From contig JBBPUQ010000003.1 in the NCBI GenBank assembly GCA_038501195.1, positions 1,814,501-1,878,500 of the forward strand: a stretch of DNA of 64,000 nucleotides, in the 5' to 3' direction. Made by a program: the position numbers and the translations under genes. A model generated the notes under the pieces. It was not told the origin of the DNA. It searched no databases and saw only the letters and a list, made by a program, of their open reading frames with translations. This DNA comes from Nemania diffusa. Taxonomy: Eukaryota > Ascomycota > Sordariomycetes > Xylariales > Xylariaceae. Below are positions 1 to 11,006 of the stretch, in pieces; the stretch's first letter is position 1, and each line of letters starts with the position of its first letter.

Positions 1-1165
1 CGTTTGACTGAACTGACTAAACTGGTTGGTTCATTTATCACAACTCGTCACCTTTTCTGCTGCTGCTGCTGCTACCTGATGGATATACGAAGATGGTTTG
101 AGTCAGGCAGAGAGGCAGGCTGGCTGACAGCTGACTCGGTTACGGCTCTCTCCATGCTCTGCGCCGCCGCCTTGACGTCTAACTCTATATGGTATGTACT
201 ACCTAGAACGTCAGTGGCTGGGTAATTGGGTTAGTTTGGTAGGTCGTTGGATTAGACTAGAGGTTATAATTAAGCGCCAACGATGCTAAGTAACCACAGA
301 GAAGGAAAGAAGCTCGCTTGACTGGACTGGACTTGGCTTCACTTGACTTGATTTGACTACCTAGTCTGACTTGATTACTCTTTTTTAATACCCTAACCCT
401 TGCCGCATGAAAGAAACGCACTCGCACACTTCTCGCCGTAGTTACAGTGGTCCTTTGCCTGCCATGTACAGCCATTATTGGGAATCTATGAATGCATCGT
501 CATCAACTCGCTTGCCCTCTCCCCCCCTTCCCTGCCCGAATTATGCACGTCGCTTCGTCTCTCATCAGCAGTCATACAAGCAGACCACACACAGGGCCAT
601 GCCGAAAAGTAACATTAAGAAACAAGAGAAACAGCGCATACTCGAGGCCGATCCCGAAACAAACAGCATGAAGCAGCCTCTACCCGCGCTGCACTACGCA
701 TGATAGATATCCACCTGCTTTTCTTCTGAGTCTAGCCTCACCATCCCCCCCCCTCTTACCCGACCACTCGGGTAAGAAGAATTCTTGCCCAGAGAAAAAA
801 AAACGAAAAAAAGAAAAATCAAACAAAAAACAGGGTGTGAATGAACACAATCGGGCCATGGTATCGTATGGCCAAACAACAACCAATCAGTATGGTGACA
901 CGAAAACAAACAAATGTCTTTGGTATCGTCGCGCGAAAATAAAAGATGATGCAGGCACCTTGTCGTCACAGTGTCCCTTGGAAGAGGAAGCTCTCTCAAC
1001 GTTTTGTATATCCCACCAACGCCTGCTATGCAATGCAATGGTTTCCATAACCTGGGGTACGTGAAGGTAGGTCTGTCTACCGTAAGTAGATCTGAGTATG
1101 CTATTAATTATATTTTTAAATGAATTCTCGTTCCTAGCGTTCATCTAGTAATTGAGGTGCTTATA
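1..1165. other. Non-coding left edge
   Basis: I see no convincing gene here. The stretch holds a short CTG run (57-73), a period-5 tract built from ACTTG/ACTGG units (about 316-374), and A-rich and C-rich homopolymer patches around 745-835. The open frames are short, overlap on both strands and lack splice-compatible partners. It lies downstream of the Hmt1-like gene, so part of it may be that gene's 3' UTR and terminator. Confidence 0.6.
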
Positions 1166-4100
1166 TTAGGGGCTTGGCGGCGTTGGTGGATTTAATATGC
1201 GATTGTCCGGGTTCGTCGTTGCTTCGTGCTCTGCCGGAGGCTTGCCTGTTGATGTTGTAGACTCGTCTGATGAGCTACTAGCCTCGTCTAGGCCACTTCG
1301 GCCTTGGTCGTGCTCGTGTTCCCCCCCGGTCGAGGAGATATTGGCTTTACGCAGTAGCTTCTCTGCCCTACGGAATGCGACTCTAGCATCTTCCGCAGCC
1401 TTCTCGGCCTTGGCCTGCCGATTCCACATAGAAGCATATTTACCGTTCTTCTCCAACAGCTCGTCATGCGTTCCGCTCTCTACGATAGTGCCCTGGTTTA
1501 GAACTAGAATTTGGTTGGCGTGTGTAATTGTAGACAATCGATGGCTAATAAAACTACGTTAGTAACGGTTTTTCAAACATTTAACGGTGAGATATTTACG
1601 CAATAATGAGCATTGTACGGCCCCGGCCGATACTGGCGAGCCGAGATTGGATTTGTTGCTCTGTATGAGTATCCAAGGCTGAGGTAGCCTCATCAAGCAT
1701 AATAATTTTTGGATTTTTTAGAAGCGTTCGTGCAATGGCCACTCTTTGCTTTTCGCCGCCGCTAAGCCTGAGGCCGCGTTCGCCAACCTTGGTATAGTAC
1801 TTGTCGGGGAAGGACATGATCTTGTCGTGGATACTAGCGGCCTGACAGGCCGCCATGACCTCATCGTCAGTGGCGTTCTGATTGGCGTATTTCAGATTGT
1901 ACATCAGAGTATCGTTGAACAAGATTGTATCTTGCGGCACCACCCCAATGAAGCGCCGTACCGAATCAATCGAGAGGTCCTTGACATCCTCCCCGTCCAA
2001 TGTAATATTGCCGTCTTGGCAATTGAAGTAACGATATAGCAGACGGAACAGTGTGGATTTCCCGCCACCTGACTCGCCTACAAGGGCAGTCGTAGTACCC
2101 GGCCGACATTCGAAGGTGAGATTTCGCAATGCGGGCTTTCTCTTATCATAGGCAAACTTGACCTTTGAAAACTCCACGCGTCCACTGCAAGAAGCCATTA
2201 CTTTAACACCCGGGCGATCTACTACACTCGGTCGTTGCTTGAAAAGTTCTAGAAGCCGCTCGCCCGAGATCATGGCCTGCTGAACAGTTCGATAGAAGGT
2301 ACCGAAGAAGTTGAGCGGACCTTGCAGTTGGCCGAGATAAGTTATGAGGGCAACAAAATCTCCAACCTCGCGTTGTTTTTGTGTCACTTGGTAGGCCCCA
2401 AACATAACTGCAGCTAGCATACCTGTCATGAATACCAATGACTGATACATGTTCATCGTGCTAATGCTCCAAGTAACCTGGGCCTCGGCCTTCTGGAAGT
2501 TTTCGATGGCACCTCGGTAACGCTTGAACTCGAAATCCTCGGCATTGAAATATTTGACTGTTTCATACGAGATGATGGAGTCATTTTTGATCGCCTCCTC
2601 TTCCCTGTCAGCATTCGACATGGCCCTGCGCTGGTCCGCTGTCTTGGACGCCAAACGAATGGTAAGGAGGAGGTAATAAAACGTAACAATGCAGACAACT
2701 ACGGCATACAGGGCGTCGAATCTGAAGTAGAAGTAGCTAATAGCGACAAATAGATCAACGATCATAGGGAAAACCTGAAATGTGACTTGCTCAAGAAACG
2801 AATTAACCGACGCACCCTTATTAAGGGCCGAAAGAACTTCGCCTGTTCGCTTCCCAAGGTGGAAGTCGAGACTTAGTGAGTGCACGTGCTCAAAAGCTGA
2901 TGTGGTTAGAGCGCGGTATGCATGCTGGGAAACAGGGATCCACAGCATCGATCTCCAGGATCCAAGCAGACCGGACGGCCCCTGTAGTAGCTTGTACAAT
3001 ATGAGCAGTCCAAGTGAGGCCCAGGGCATTGGCAGTGGTTCCTTATCACCAGAACGAGCTTTGTGATTGTCGGTGAGTTGGTTGGTGACAAGTCCAATCT
3101 GGTAAGGTACCATGATATTGACCCATCTCTGAAGGACGAGCAGGACAAAGCAGAGAAGTATCACAATTTGCAGCTTAGGCTTCTTTTTCGGCCACATATA
3201 TGGGAAGAAGACGGAATAACCACGCAGATATTCGAGCCAAGTGGTGTGAGGGAGCTTATCCGGGCGATAGAAACCAGCCTCTTCGTCAACCATAGCAAAG
3301 CTCGAATCACCATTGGCGGCTGCATCAGCAGATCCATTAATGCCAGTCGAAATATGGCCATTTGTGTGGTAACCGTTTACGTCAGGGTTAATAAGTGGTG
3401 TGTTCTCGTCGGCTTCAGAATTATATTCCTGCTCGCGCTTGCATTTCTCGCGTTCTGCTCGCTGTTCCACATACGCTATCATGATCCACAAGATAACGCT
3501 ACCAGCGACCATGCACACACGAGTGGCAGACAGGCTGAGATCAATGATATCCCACTCATCCATGACATCGACGGTCACGTACTTAGCAGGAACCAGATGG
3601 ATCATGACCTTGTGAGGTTGAGATAGGATGAGAGCATCGCAGGTAAAAATGATGATCTCCATACACAGAGCGAGAAGCCACATGAGAATGAACACCGGCC
3701 CCGGCGCACACTTGCTCTCAAAGAGTGTGATAAAGATGTATAAGTACAAAAATGCGGAGCCCAGGGTATAAACCTATCGAGGTGTCAATAAAGGATGCTT
3801 AACGGCACACCATCAAGGGAGACAATTTACTGCTTTAGCCTCACCACACCACCAAGCGTGGTCACCTTGGGCAGTTCTCTGAACCAATGCACGCGTCGCA
3901 ATGGCGACGCCTTGGCCAACGAAAGTGAGGGTTACAGTAGCGTATATCCATTGGAAGAGAGCCCTCACGGAAGGGGAGAATCTTCTGTCGGGTTCCTGGG
4001 ACTTGTTGTCCATTCGTCGCTTCTTGGTAACAGGCAGAGGCCTGCCGCCAGGACCGGTAACGGTAGGGACAATGACATCTCCTTTATTCCAGCCGGTGTA

Positions 4101-4223
4101 TATGGAGTAGATGGCCCCAAAGAGCAGCAAAATAAGCAAGAGCAAGCCCGGGTATAAATATTGGGTGGCAGTCAATATGCTCCGAACCAAACGGTCGTTT
4201 GATTCCACGACGAACGCGGCCAT
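1166..4223 (-). CDS. hmt1: Vacuolar ABC half-transporter, Hmt1/ABCB6-like (heavy-metal tolerance)
   Basis: Three exons, complement(1166..1544, 1600..3773, 3831..4223), encode 981 residues. The introns are 57 bases (3774-3830) and 55 bases (1545-1599, with a perfect TACTAAC branch point), and both keep frame. The ATG at 4223 was chosen because the hydrophobic N-terminal region begins just after it and its context is CAAAAATGG. The order is: N-terminal membrane segments with a hydrophilic linker, one ABC transmembrane domain, and one nucleotide-binding domain. The latter has Walker [10 protein letters not shown] near residue 697, signature LSGGE near 802, Walker B IIMLDE near 821 and the H-loop AHRLSTI. 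A half-transporter with an extra N-terminal membrane region is the architecture of S. pombe Hmt1 and ABCB6. Those act in vacuolar or organellar membranes on thiol-peptide, metal or porphyrin substrates. The substrate here is inferred only. The charged, Ser-rich C-terminal tail looks disordered. Confidence 0.9.
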
Positions 4224-4263
4224 TTTTGGTCTGCTGGTGACGAACGAATCAGCATGCTGGGCT

Positions 4264-4320
4264 AGGCCGAGCAGGACAGGGCAGGGCAAGGCAAGGCATG
4301 GCAGGGCATGGCAGGGCAAT
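4264..4320. repeat. Period-5 GGCAx imperfect repeat
   Basis: About eleven units of the form GGCAG/GGCAA/GGCAT follow one another just upstream of the Hmt1-like start codon. It is an imperfect pentanucleotide tandem repeat and probably lies in the 5' UTR or promoter. Confidence 0.8.
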
Positions 4321-5010
4321 AGAGGCAATGGGTATAGGTAGGTAATAAGTGCACAGCAAAAGATGGGACGGGGGCAGGCGATAAGCTTGCACCGCATGCT
4401 GCAAGGCAAGTGTGACATACCTTGTTATTGACGATTGTCCTGCAACGGGTTCATTGCCGCATCGACCACGACCTCAGACAACAGCTCCAATGAATTGCCC
4501 TCTGTCTCTGCTGCTTCGCTCCTGGGGGGGATCGAAGCGTAGAAGGCAAGGCGAGGGGGGAAGGAGTATTCCTCCCAGAGTCCCAGAGGTGAGAGAGACA
4601 GGCGGCAGAAGGGTGGATGGAAGCAGGTGAGGTGGTGAAGGTGCGCCGCCTACAAATGCAGGTCCAATTAGTACTGTGGAAAAACAGAGCTCAGGTCATT
4701 TAGTGGGGCGGGTCACCGGACGGGTGTTAGTGGCAAAAGTGACACCGCCGGGGAGGGACCCAGAAGGACTAATAATAATAGGAACAATGGATTGACAGGC
4801 CAGGACTTGTTCCGGCCGAGATCAGCAGCTGGGAACCTCACCGAAGCAGTATAGTGCCGCCACGAGACGGCCACCAGCACAAAATCGACGGGTGGGTATG
4901 GGAAGTGGATGACAGGTACCAGGACAAGAAGAACAACAACAAAAAATGGGGTTTTAAGAATACCTAAGGGTGGGCAACAGGACGGACGGCGGCGGGACGA
5001 CACGGGTCAG

Positions 5011-5049
5011 GATAAGACAAGACAAGACGAGACAAGACGAGACAAGACG
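5011..5049. repeat. Period-5 AAGAC/GAGAC tandem repeat
   Basis: Seven to eight pentanucleotide units alternate between AAGAC and GAGAC. Nothing coding overlaps it. Confidence 0.8.
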
Positions 5050-5430
5050 GCCGGGGGGGCAGTAAATACCTAGAAGAGGGAAAGAAAAAAGGTAGGGAGG
5101 GGAGAAGGATGGTCAAGAAAGAATAGCTAGGTAGGTAGGTAAATAGATAGGCGGAAGTAGAACAGAATTGAAAAAAAAAAGAACCTGAGGTTTAATACCT
5201 ACTTAACTATTATACACAGGCCGTGCCGTGTATACCTTATGTATGTATATGTATTAGGTAGGTTAGGCAGTTCGGTAACCAGGCCCAGAGGACGACGAGG
5301 GTGTTTTATGAATTAGACCGAATTCCAGGGATCTAGCATCCAGCATACAGCATCTAGCACCAAATATCCAAGCACCCCAAACACGGTAAGTATCCTAGGC
5401 TGTATATGCGTGTGCGTAAGAGAGAAAGAC

Positions 5431-5525
5431 AGAGAGAGAGAGAGAGATAGTGTGTGTGTGTGTGTGCGTGCGCGTGTGTGTAAGTGTAAGTGTAGGTGTA
5501 GGTAGGTGTAGGTGTAAGTGTGGGT
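5431..5525. repeat. Compound microsatellite (AG)n-(GT)n-(GTGTAA/GTAGGT)n
   Basis: An AG run (about 5431-5447) passes into a GT run with a few GC interruptions (about 5450-5480), then into GTGTAAGT and GTAGGT units up to about 5525. Compound structure of this sort points to slippage and point mutation of a longer tract. Confidence 0.85.
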
Positions 5526-5611
5526 ATAACTGCGAGTATGAGTGTGGAGGAATTATTATAAGTATAGATCAATGTCAGGTGGCGTTCGTTTGCTTGCGTG
5601 CCTGCGAGATC

Positions 5612-5629
5612 TAGATAGATAGATAGATA
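5612..5629. repeat. (GATA)n microsatellite
   Basis: Four consecutive GATA units. Tandem GATA could also serve as binding sites for GATA-type zinc-finger factors, but there is no nearby start codon to regulate. Confidence 0.8.
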
Positions 5630-6189
5630 ACATGTACTTAAAATCGACCTGGCCCAGCTACCACGCAGCGTAACCGAACACAGACCGACAAGATCTGGCT
5701 ATGCGTGCGTGCGTGCGGGTGTGCTCTTAGACCGTCCGTGGTAAGGTTCTGTACCAGGTTTGATGATGGGTCAAGAGGTGGCGGAGCGGTGCGATGTAGG
5801 AGGGAAAAAGGTGGGTAGGATGTAGTTGTAAAAAAGTAGAAGTGATAGACATAGGTAGAGACGGGTAGTCGATATGTGAGCGTTAGCTTCTTAGTTATGT
5901 TATCTAAGTAGTTAGAGAGAGAGGATGGGGAGGGAAAAAAAGAAAAAGAAGAGTCGAGGACGAGGAAGAGCCAAGCCGTAGTTGACCAGGAAGAAGGCAC
6001 AGAGAAATAGTAATTGCGGACACGACACATCCGGGCCGTTACTCACTGCTGGCTGGCATATCTAGGGCATGGACGGGAAGAGAGCGGAATATACAAAGTG
6101 CATTTAGTATAGGTAGTACGTATGACATGGTAAATCTCATGGCAGTATAAATACCATTGAAACGAACCCGGCGAACAGAGATATGCACA

Positions 6190-6225
6190 TATGTATGTAG
6201 GTATGTATGTATGTATGTAAGTAAG
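6190..6225. repeat. (GTAT)n microsatellite
   Basis: Seven to eight GTAT units, with single GTAG and GTAA variants at the edges. Confidence 0.8.
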
Positions 6226-6435
6226 TGCGTACATAGTACGGCCTTGTCCCGTGTTGGTGTGCGTGGTGTGTGGTGTGTGGAATCTGTTTGTATCTATCTA
6301 CATGCTTCTACCTACTACCTATTTTTACCTACCCATCTACAGAGTAGCGCATTGGAGCTTCGGTAACAGCAGGTCACACAGACATACTGTACATACAAGA
6401 GCGACTAAAATATCATTGTCATCCTCTGTTTGATA

Positions 6436-6489
6436 TCCCCTTCCTTTTTTCCCCCCCCCTTCTTTTTTCCTCTCCCCTTTCCCCTTTCC
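6436..6489. repeat. Homopyrimidine tract
   Basis: A run of C and T only, in alternating T-blocks and C-blocks, including a stretch of nine C. It is non-coding. Confidence 0.75.
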
Positions 6490-6744
6490 ATTTAACTCTT
6501 AACTTTTCTCTCTTTCGTTGTCATCTATCTAGCCACCTGAGCAACCTACCTACCTATTTACGAAGACTACTAGCCACGGGGACACTAGGGATAGGTAGAT
6601 CGATAACACAACACAGAGGCCTCGGAAACAGCTATCACCTCGAGGTACCTTTGGTGCGCGGACAGACACACCACACATACGCGCTCGCACTCACACTCCA
6701 GACAGGTAGACGGAGTGAGAGAGCGGGATGGAGCGCCCGCGCGC

Positions 6745-6784
6745 GTGAGAGAGGGAGAGAGACAGAGAGAGAGAGAGAGGGAGA
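6745..6784. repeat. (GA)n microsatellite
   Basis: A GA-rich purine run with a few interruptions (GGGAGA, ACAGA), preceded by a short GC alternation. Confidence 0.8.
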
Positions 6785-7262
6785 CAAAGATGTACGTCTA
6801 TGAATCGATGGCGCAACCTGCAACACCCCAAGCCCTGGACTCCTGGAGCATACCGAGGTACCTACTTAGGTAGGAGACATAGGAAGCAGCGCAGGCACTT
6901 CAAGGGACGGGTCTGGTTCCAGTGCTCTGCAGCGCAGACTTGTCGGCCACGGGCCAAACGGCTCGCAGCCTTCCTCACCGCCTTGCTCGGGGTACTAGTG
7001 GCTGTCTTCAAGAGGGAAGGGGAATACCGGCGGTCCTTGTGATTGATGCGGCCATGCATGCATAAGAGGAAGCATAAGCACCGATGGCCATACCGGTAGC
7101 ACTGCCTTTTTTGTATCAACTAGACAAGACCTAACAGGGGAGCCAGGTGTCTGGTTTGCCTGGCCCCGCGGCGGTTTTCTTCGCTTGTGGGAAAAGCGTA
7201 CAATAAGGTGGGGTAAATAGTAAGGGTACAGAAAGTACCCGTTGTCCTTCCTGGTCGAGTAG

Positions 7263-7301
7263 GTATGTATATATGTATGTATGTATATGTGTATGTATGT
7301 A
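7263..7301. repeat. (GTAT)n microsatellite, second locus
   Basis: GTAT units mixed with ATAT and GTGT, similar in type to the tract near 6.2 kb. Confidence 0.75.
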
Positions 7302-9408
7302 CAGGTATGCGTCCTGAAGATTCCGCACTTGAGGATATAGGTGTTATAGGAGTCGACGGGGCGTTAGGTGAGCTTGTATTATACCATTGGCCAGGATTAT
7401 TAGCCGCAAAGGCAAGATGTCTTGAATAGCGCCTGTAGACGGCCCCGGGGTGTGCCTAACACACCCAGAGCTATACTAACCCCTCCTTGTTACAATCAGG
7501 TTTCGATCGATTTGAGACGTTTACCATTTGTGATCGAAAACGACCTGTCATTTTCACCTGCTAGTCGACAGCAGCCCAAGACCCGGGAAACCGGGCTGTC
7601 GCATCGTGGCAGTGGCAGCGGTTGTGTAAGGTTAATAGGTACGTAAGGCATGTCCTAACTTGCCTATAAGTAGTACCTCGGGTAGTTTAAGTATACTTCC
7701 CTCCTTAAGGTGCCTATTTCGTAGACAAGGAGCCGGAGGCATAATTTTAAACAGGTAGGTGTAGTTCTGTACTCTGTACACGATCTAAGTATTTCGTATG
7801 TTAGTACTTTGTGCTGACTATACCTACATACCTACCTAGTAGTTACTGCTATTTATCCGTCAAATGTACCTTGCACGTATTCCTCCAACGATATGCACGT
7901 ACTTAGATACCGAGTAGTGGTAGTAGATCACCTCAGAAATATGTAGCGATTGTTTATAATATGAATGTACCAACCTGCACACAAGCACTTCTGGATGTAC
8001 CGTTGTATCTATGTAGTGTACAACGGCATTACGAATAAGTCGTGGGGTGGGTGTTAGGTAGTCCCAAGCTGCGCAGGTCGGTAAATTACCCTAGCCGAAA
8101 AGCTTGGCGCTCACCATCTCACCCTGTTCCTTATTATATCACATACTTACGCTACGCATATAGATCTAATTGCAGAAGCTGCGTAGATAATTAGTAACTT
8201 CATATCTACAATTAGGAGTTATTTGATCGTGGCTAACTGCCATTGCTTTACTTTACTTCATTGCAACCATATACCTACCTAACCTAAGAGACTACAAAAA
8301 GCGGTAATACCTTAAGTGCCTGCCTAGGGTTCAGCTACCTACTAGGTACAGAGTATGTAAGATAAGGTACCTATACATTAGTAGGCAATTTGAAAGCTTG
8401 GTACCCATCCCTATTTACATAGGGCCCGACCTAAGTTAACCTACCTACCTAACCTACATATAGCCTCTATCTAGCACCTTAGTGTCCTTATATTACCACG
8501 TGTAATTGTAAGGCCCTGTGTGTAACTCTGCATATCTACTATGGATTACATGTAGGCATGATGCTTGGCGTGTGCACCGCAATTAGTTATTTGTATACTA
8601 TATACTACTGCACCTACCAAAACCGCACATGTACATAGGTATGCATACACATAGGAGGTAGGTAGGTATGGGCAATTGTAGGTCCGTTGGGAGGCGGTAG
8701 ATAGCGTAGGGAAACAATTAAACCAAGTGGAGACGATGTCTGCGTAGGAACGCGCTGCACGGACCAGGCGTACTTTAGGTAGGTACCTAAGGTGGTATTT
8801 GGAAGGATAAGCCCCCGGGGACTCTTCAGCAGCTTAGGTAGGTAGGTACCTAAGTCAGTTAGTTACACAGCGTCTCTTCCCCCCAAATTTCCCCATCATC
8901 CCCATCCCCGTTCCCCCATTCCCCGATCTGCCGGGCGGCCTTGGGTGTTCTGCAGCGTCGCGTCTGCCGTTACGGCGCTGTGCAACCGTGGTAGCCCTCG
9001 CCTCGATTGGTCCCTACAGGCAAGACACAGGGGATCGTGTACCGACTCCCCGAGTATTATCATATATCATGTGTGTCCGGCATCCGACTTTCTCTCTCTC
9101 CAGATTCTCTGATACCACCTCGCCTCTTCTCCGTCTTGAGCTTTGACATTTGACATTCCGACTCTTTGACCTACTCTGTACTTACGTATACAGTGAAGAC
9201 GAACCCTTGATTTCGCCCGCCCTGTGCGACCAGGGCTATACCCGTGACCAACCACCGGCAGAAAGGCTTACAAGTATCCAGCACAGCACAGACCGGCCAG
9301 CACACTGTGAAGGATTCCTCACATCGTGACTGTCGACCAGATATATGCGCGCCTGGTGTGGCCTACTGCGTATTTCGAACCTACACGCCAACTTGCGACC
9401 CTCAGCGA

Positions 9409-9444
9409 TGACTTTGGCTTTGACTTTGACTTGGCTTGGCTTGT
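9409..9444. repeat. Period-5/6 TTGAC/TTGGC repeat
   Basis: Units of GACTTT, GGCTTT, GACTTG and GGCTTG follow in series. It belongs to the same class of short-period imperfect tracts seen elsewhere in the desert. Confidence 0.65.
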
Positions 9445-9819
9445 CGAGGCAGCTCGCCAGCAGCCGAATAAATGTTGGGCATCATATGATGGCGCTTACT
9501 CTGACCAACATGGCGGTTCAGCTGTTATTCATTCATCATTGTCCTATGGCCGTCAATGGCCATAGACCGTAGACAATTAATCGTATCTCGGCGTATCTCT
9601 GCGGCTCCTCCAAGAGCTAATGTGAATTACTCCAATATTTGCCTGCCAGCTCATCACATGGCTAGTTTACCGCCTCTCGATAGTATCAGCTGCTGAAGCG
9701 GCCTCAATAGCAATGGAGCCACTTGTCTCTCTGGATCTCTCCATCTGATGAATCCACACGCACGTTTCCTCCCGACATACACCTGCTCTTTTGTCTGCCC
9801 CATATCTAGATCGTGGCAT

Positions 9820-9918
9820 TGGTTTTGATTTGTTTTGTATTGTTTGGTCTGGGCTGGTCTGGTCTGGTTCGTGTTGCCTTGCCTTGCCTCGCCTCGCCTT
9901 GCTGCTTTGCTTTGCTTA
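9820..9918. repeat. Long period-5 tract (GTTTT, GGTCT, GCCTT, GCTTT units)
   Basis: Nearly 100 bases in which pentanucleotide units drift from T-rich (GTTTT) through GGTCT to GCCTT/GCCTC and then GCTTT. The period stays near five while the unit changes, as expected from successive slippage with point mutation. Confidence 0.75.
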
Positions 9919-10983
9919 GAAGAGCTATTAGTAGGTAGGTAGGTGTACATAGATAGGAGCCATGGTTTAGTTAATCCTCGGTGTCGACGTACCGAGGGTA
10001 TTAGTCCGGTTCAGAAACGCCAAGCTTCCGCTCGGTTGGCTATCATCCAGATCCGCAAAAGATTGGGTACGGAGCAGCAGAGTAGCAGAGGCGCCTTTGC
10101 AGCCCCCCGGTCACGAGTCTCTCTCTCTGATGAGCTTAATCCATCAATTGGGTCTGCCATGTGTCACGGAAAAGAGCAGAATACCTAATCAATCGCTCGC
10201 TCTGATCTCTGAGGGACTTGTTCCAAGCTATAGTTCATCACGGTCGTCCGGTAATGCCAAGCCCTCATCAACTTCGCATCAAACATTGGTTGGGTTTCGC
10301 TTGTTCCGTCCCGAAAACCGTGGTACCCTGCCAACTTTTCCTTGGCGGGAAGCCTGACCGGTCGCTCCATTGGGGTATACTTATATATATTAGGCAATCG
10401 GTCTGAGAAAAGCGGAACCGTGACTTGCAGCGGGAACTAAAGCTTGCAAGCAGAAGTGCAGAGTATCTGCGTACTATTATCTAGTGTTGGTGATAACAAG
10501 GTACATCCAGAGTCCTCGCGCAGCGGTAGTCTCACCAAATCCACGTATATCCATGAAGCAACTGACTACCTCTGCGTAGCGAGTGCAACAGCAGGAACCG
10601 TTAATTCGTGGGACAAGGAAGCGATTCTCGCCTATCCTACAGAGTACCTATAGTAGTATAGTACATACTATATGTACCAGAGCTCACATATATACTCTAG
10701 AGTCTACTATACTACTCCCACCACTACTACATACTAGGTATTACTACTATTGTAAGTAGACACAGCAACAACATGTGCATCAACTTACTTATTCGCGCCC
10801 CCTGTTGACCATGTGCATAGCGTCTATCCTGCGTACATGTTGTACATACATATTCTACAGAGTATATATTCGCGCAAACTCAGCTCCAGGCTGAATTGAT
10901 GACATGGCGCTCTGCTGCTCTCTCTACTTACGGACTGCCGTTAAAGTGCCGTCTACATACGGGCCAGCTATACTATACTTATA

Positions 10984-11006
10984 CCTCCCTCCCTCCCTCC
11001 CTCCTT
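10984..11006. repeat. (CCTC)n microsatellite
   Basis: Five CCTC/CTCC units followed by a T-rich pyrimidine stretch. Confidence 0.8.

Noticed and set aside
9957..10020. Possible tRNA: A-box-like TTTAGTTAATCC, a CTCGGT/ACCGAG stem and a GGTTCA box
   Set aside because: The T stem does not pair and the anticodon loop is the wrong size, so I regard it as chance.
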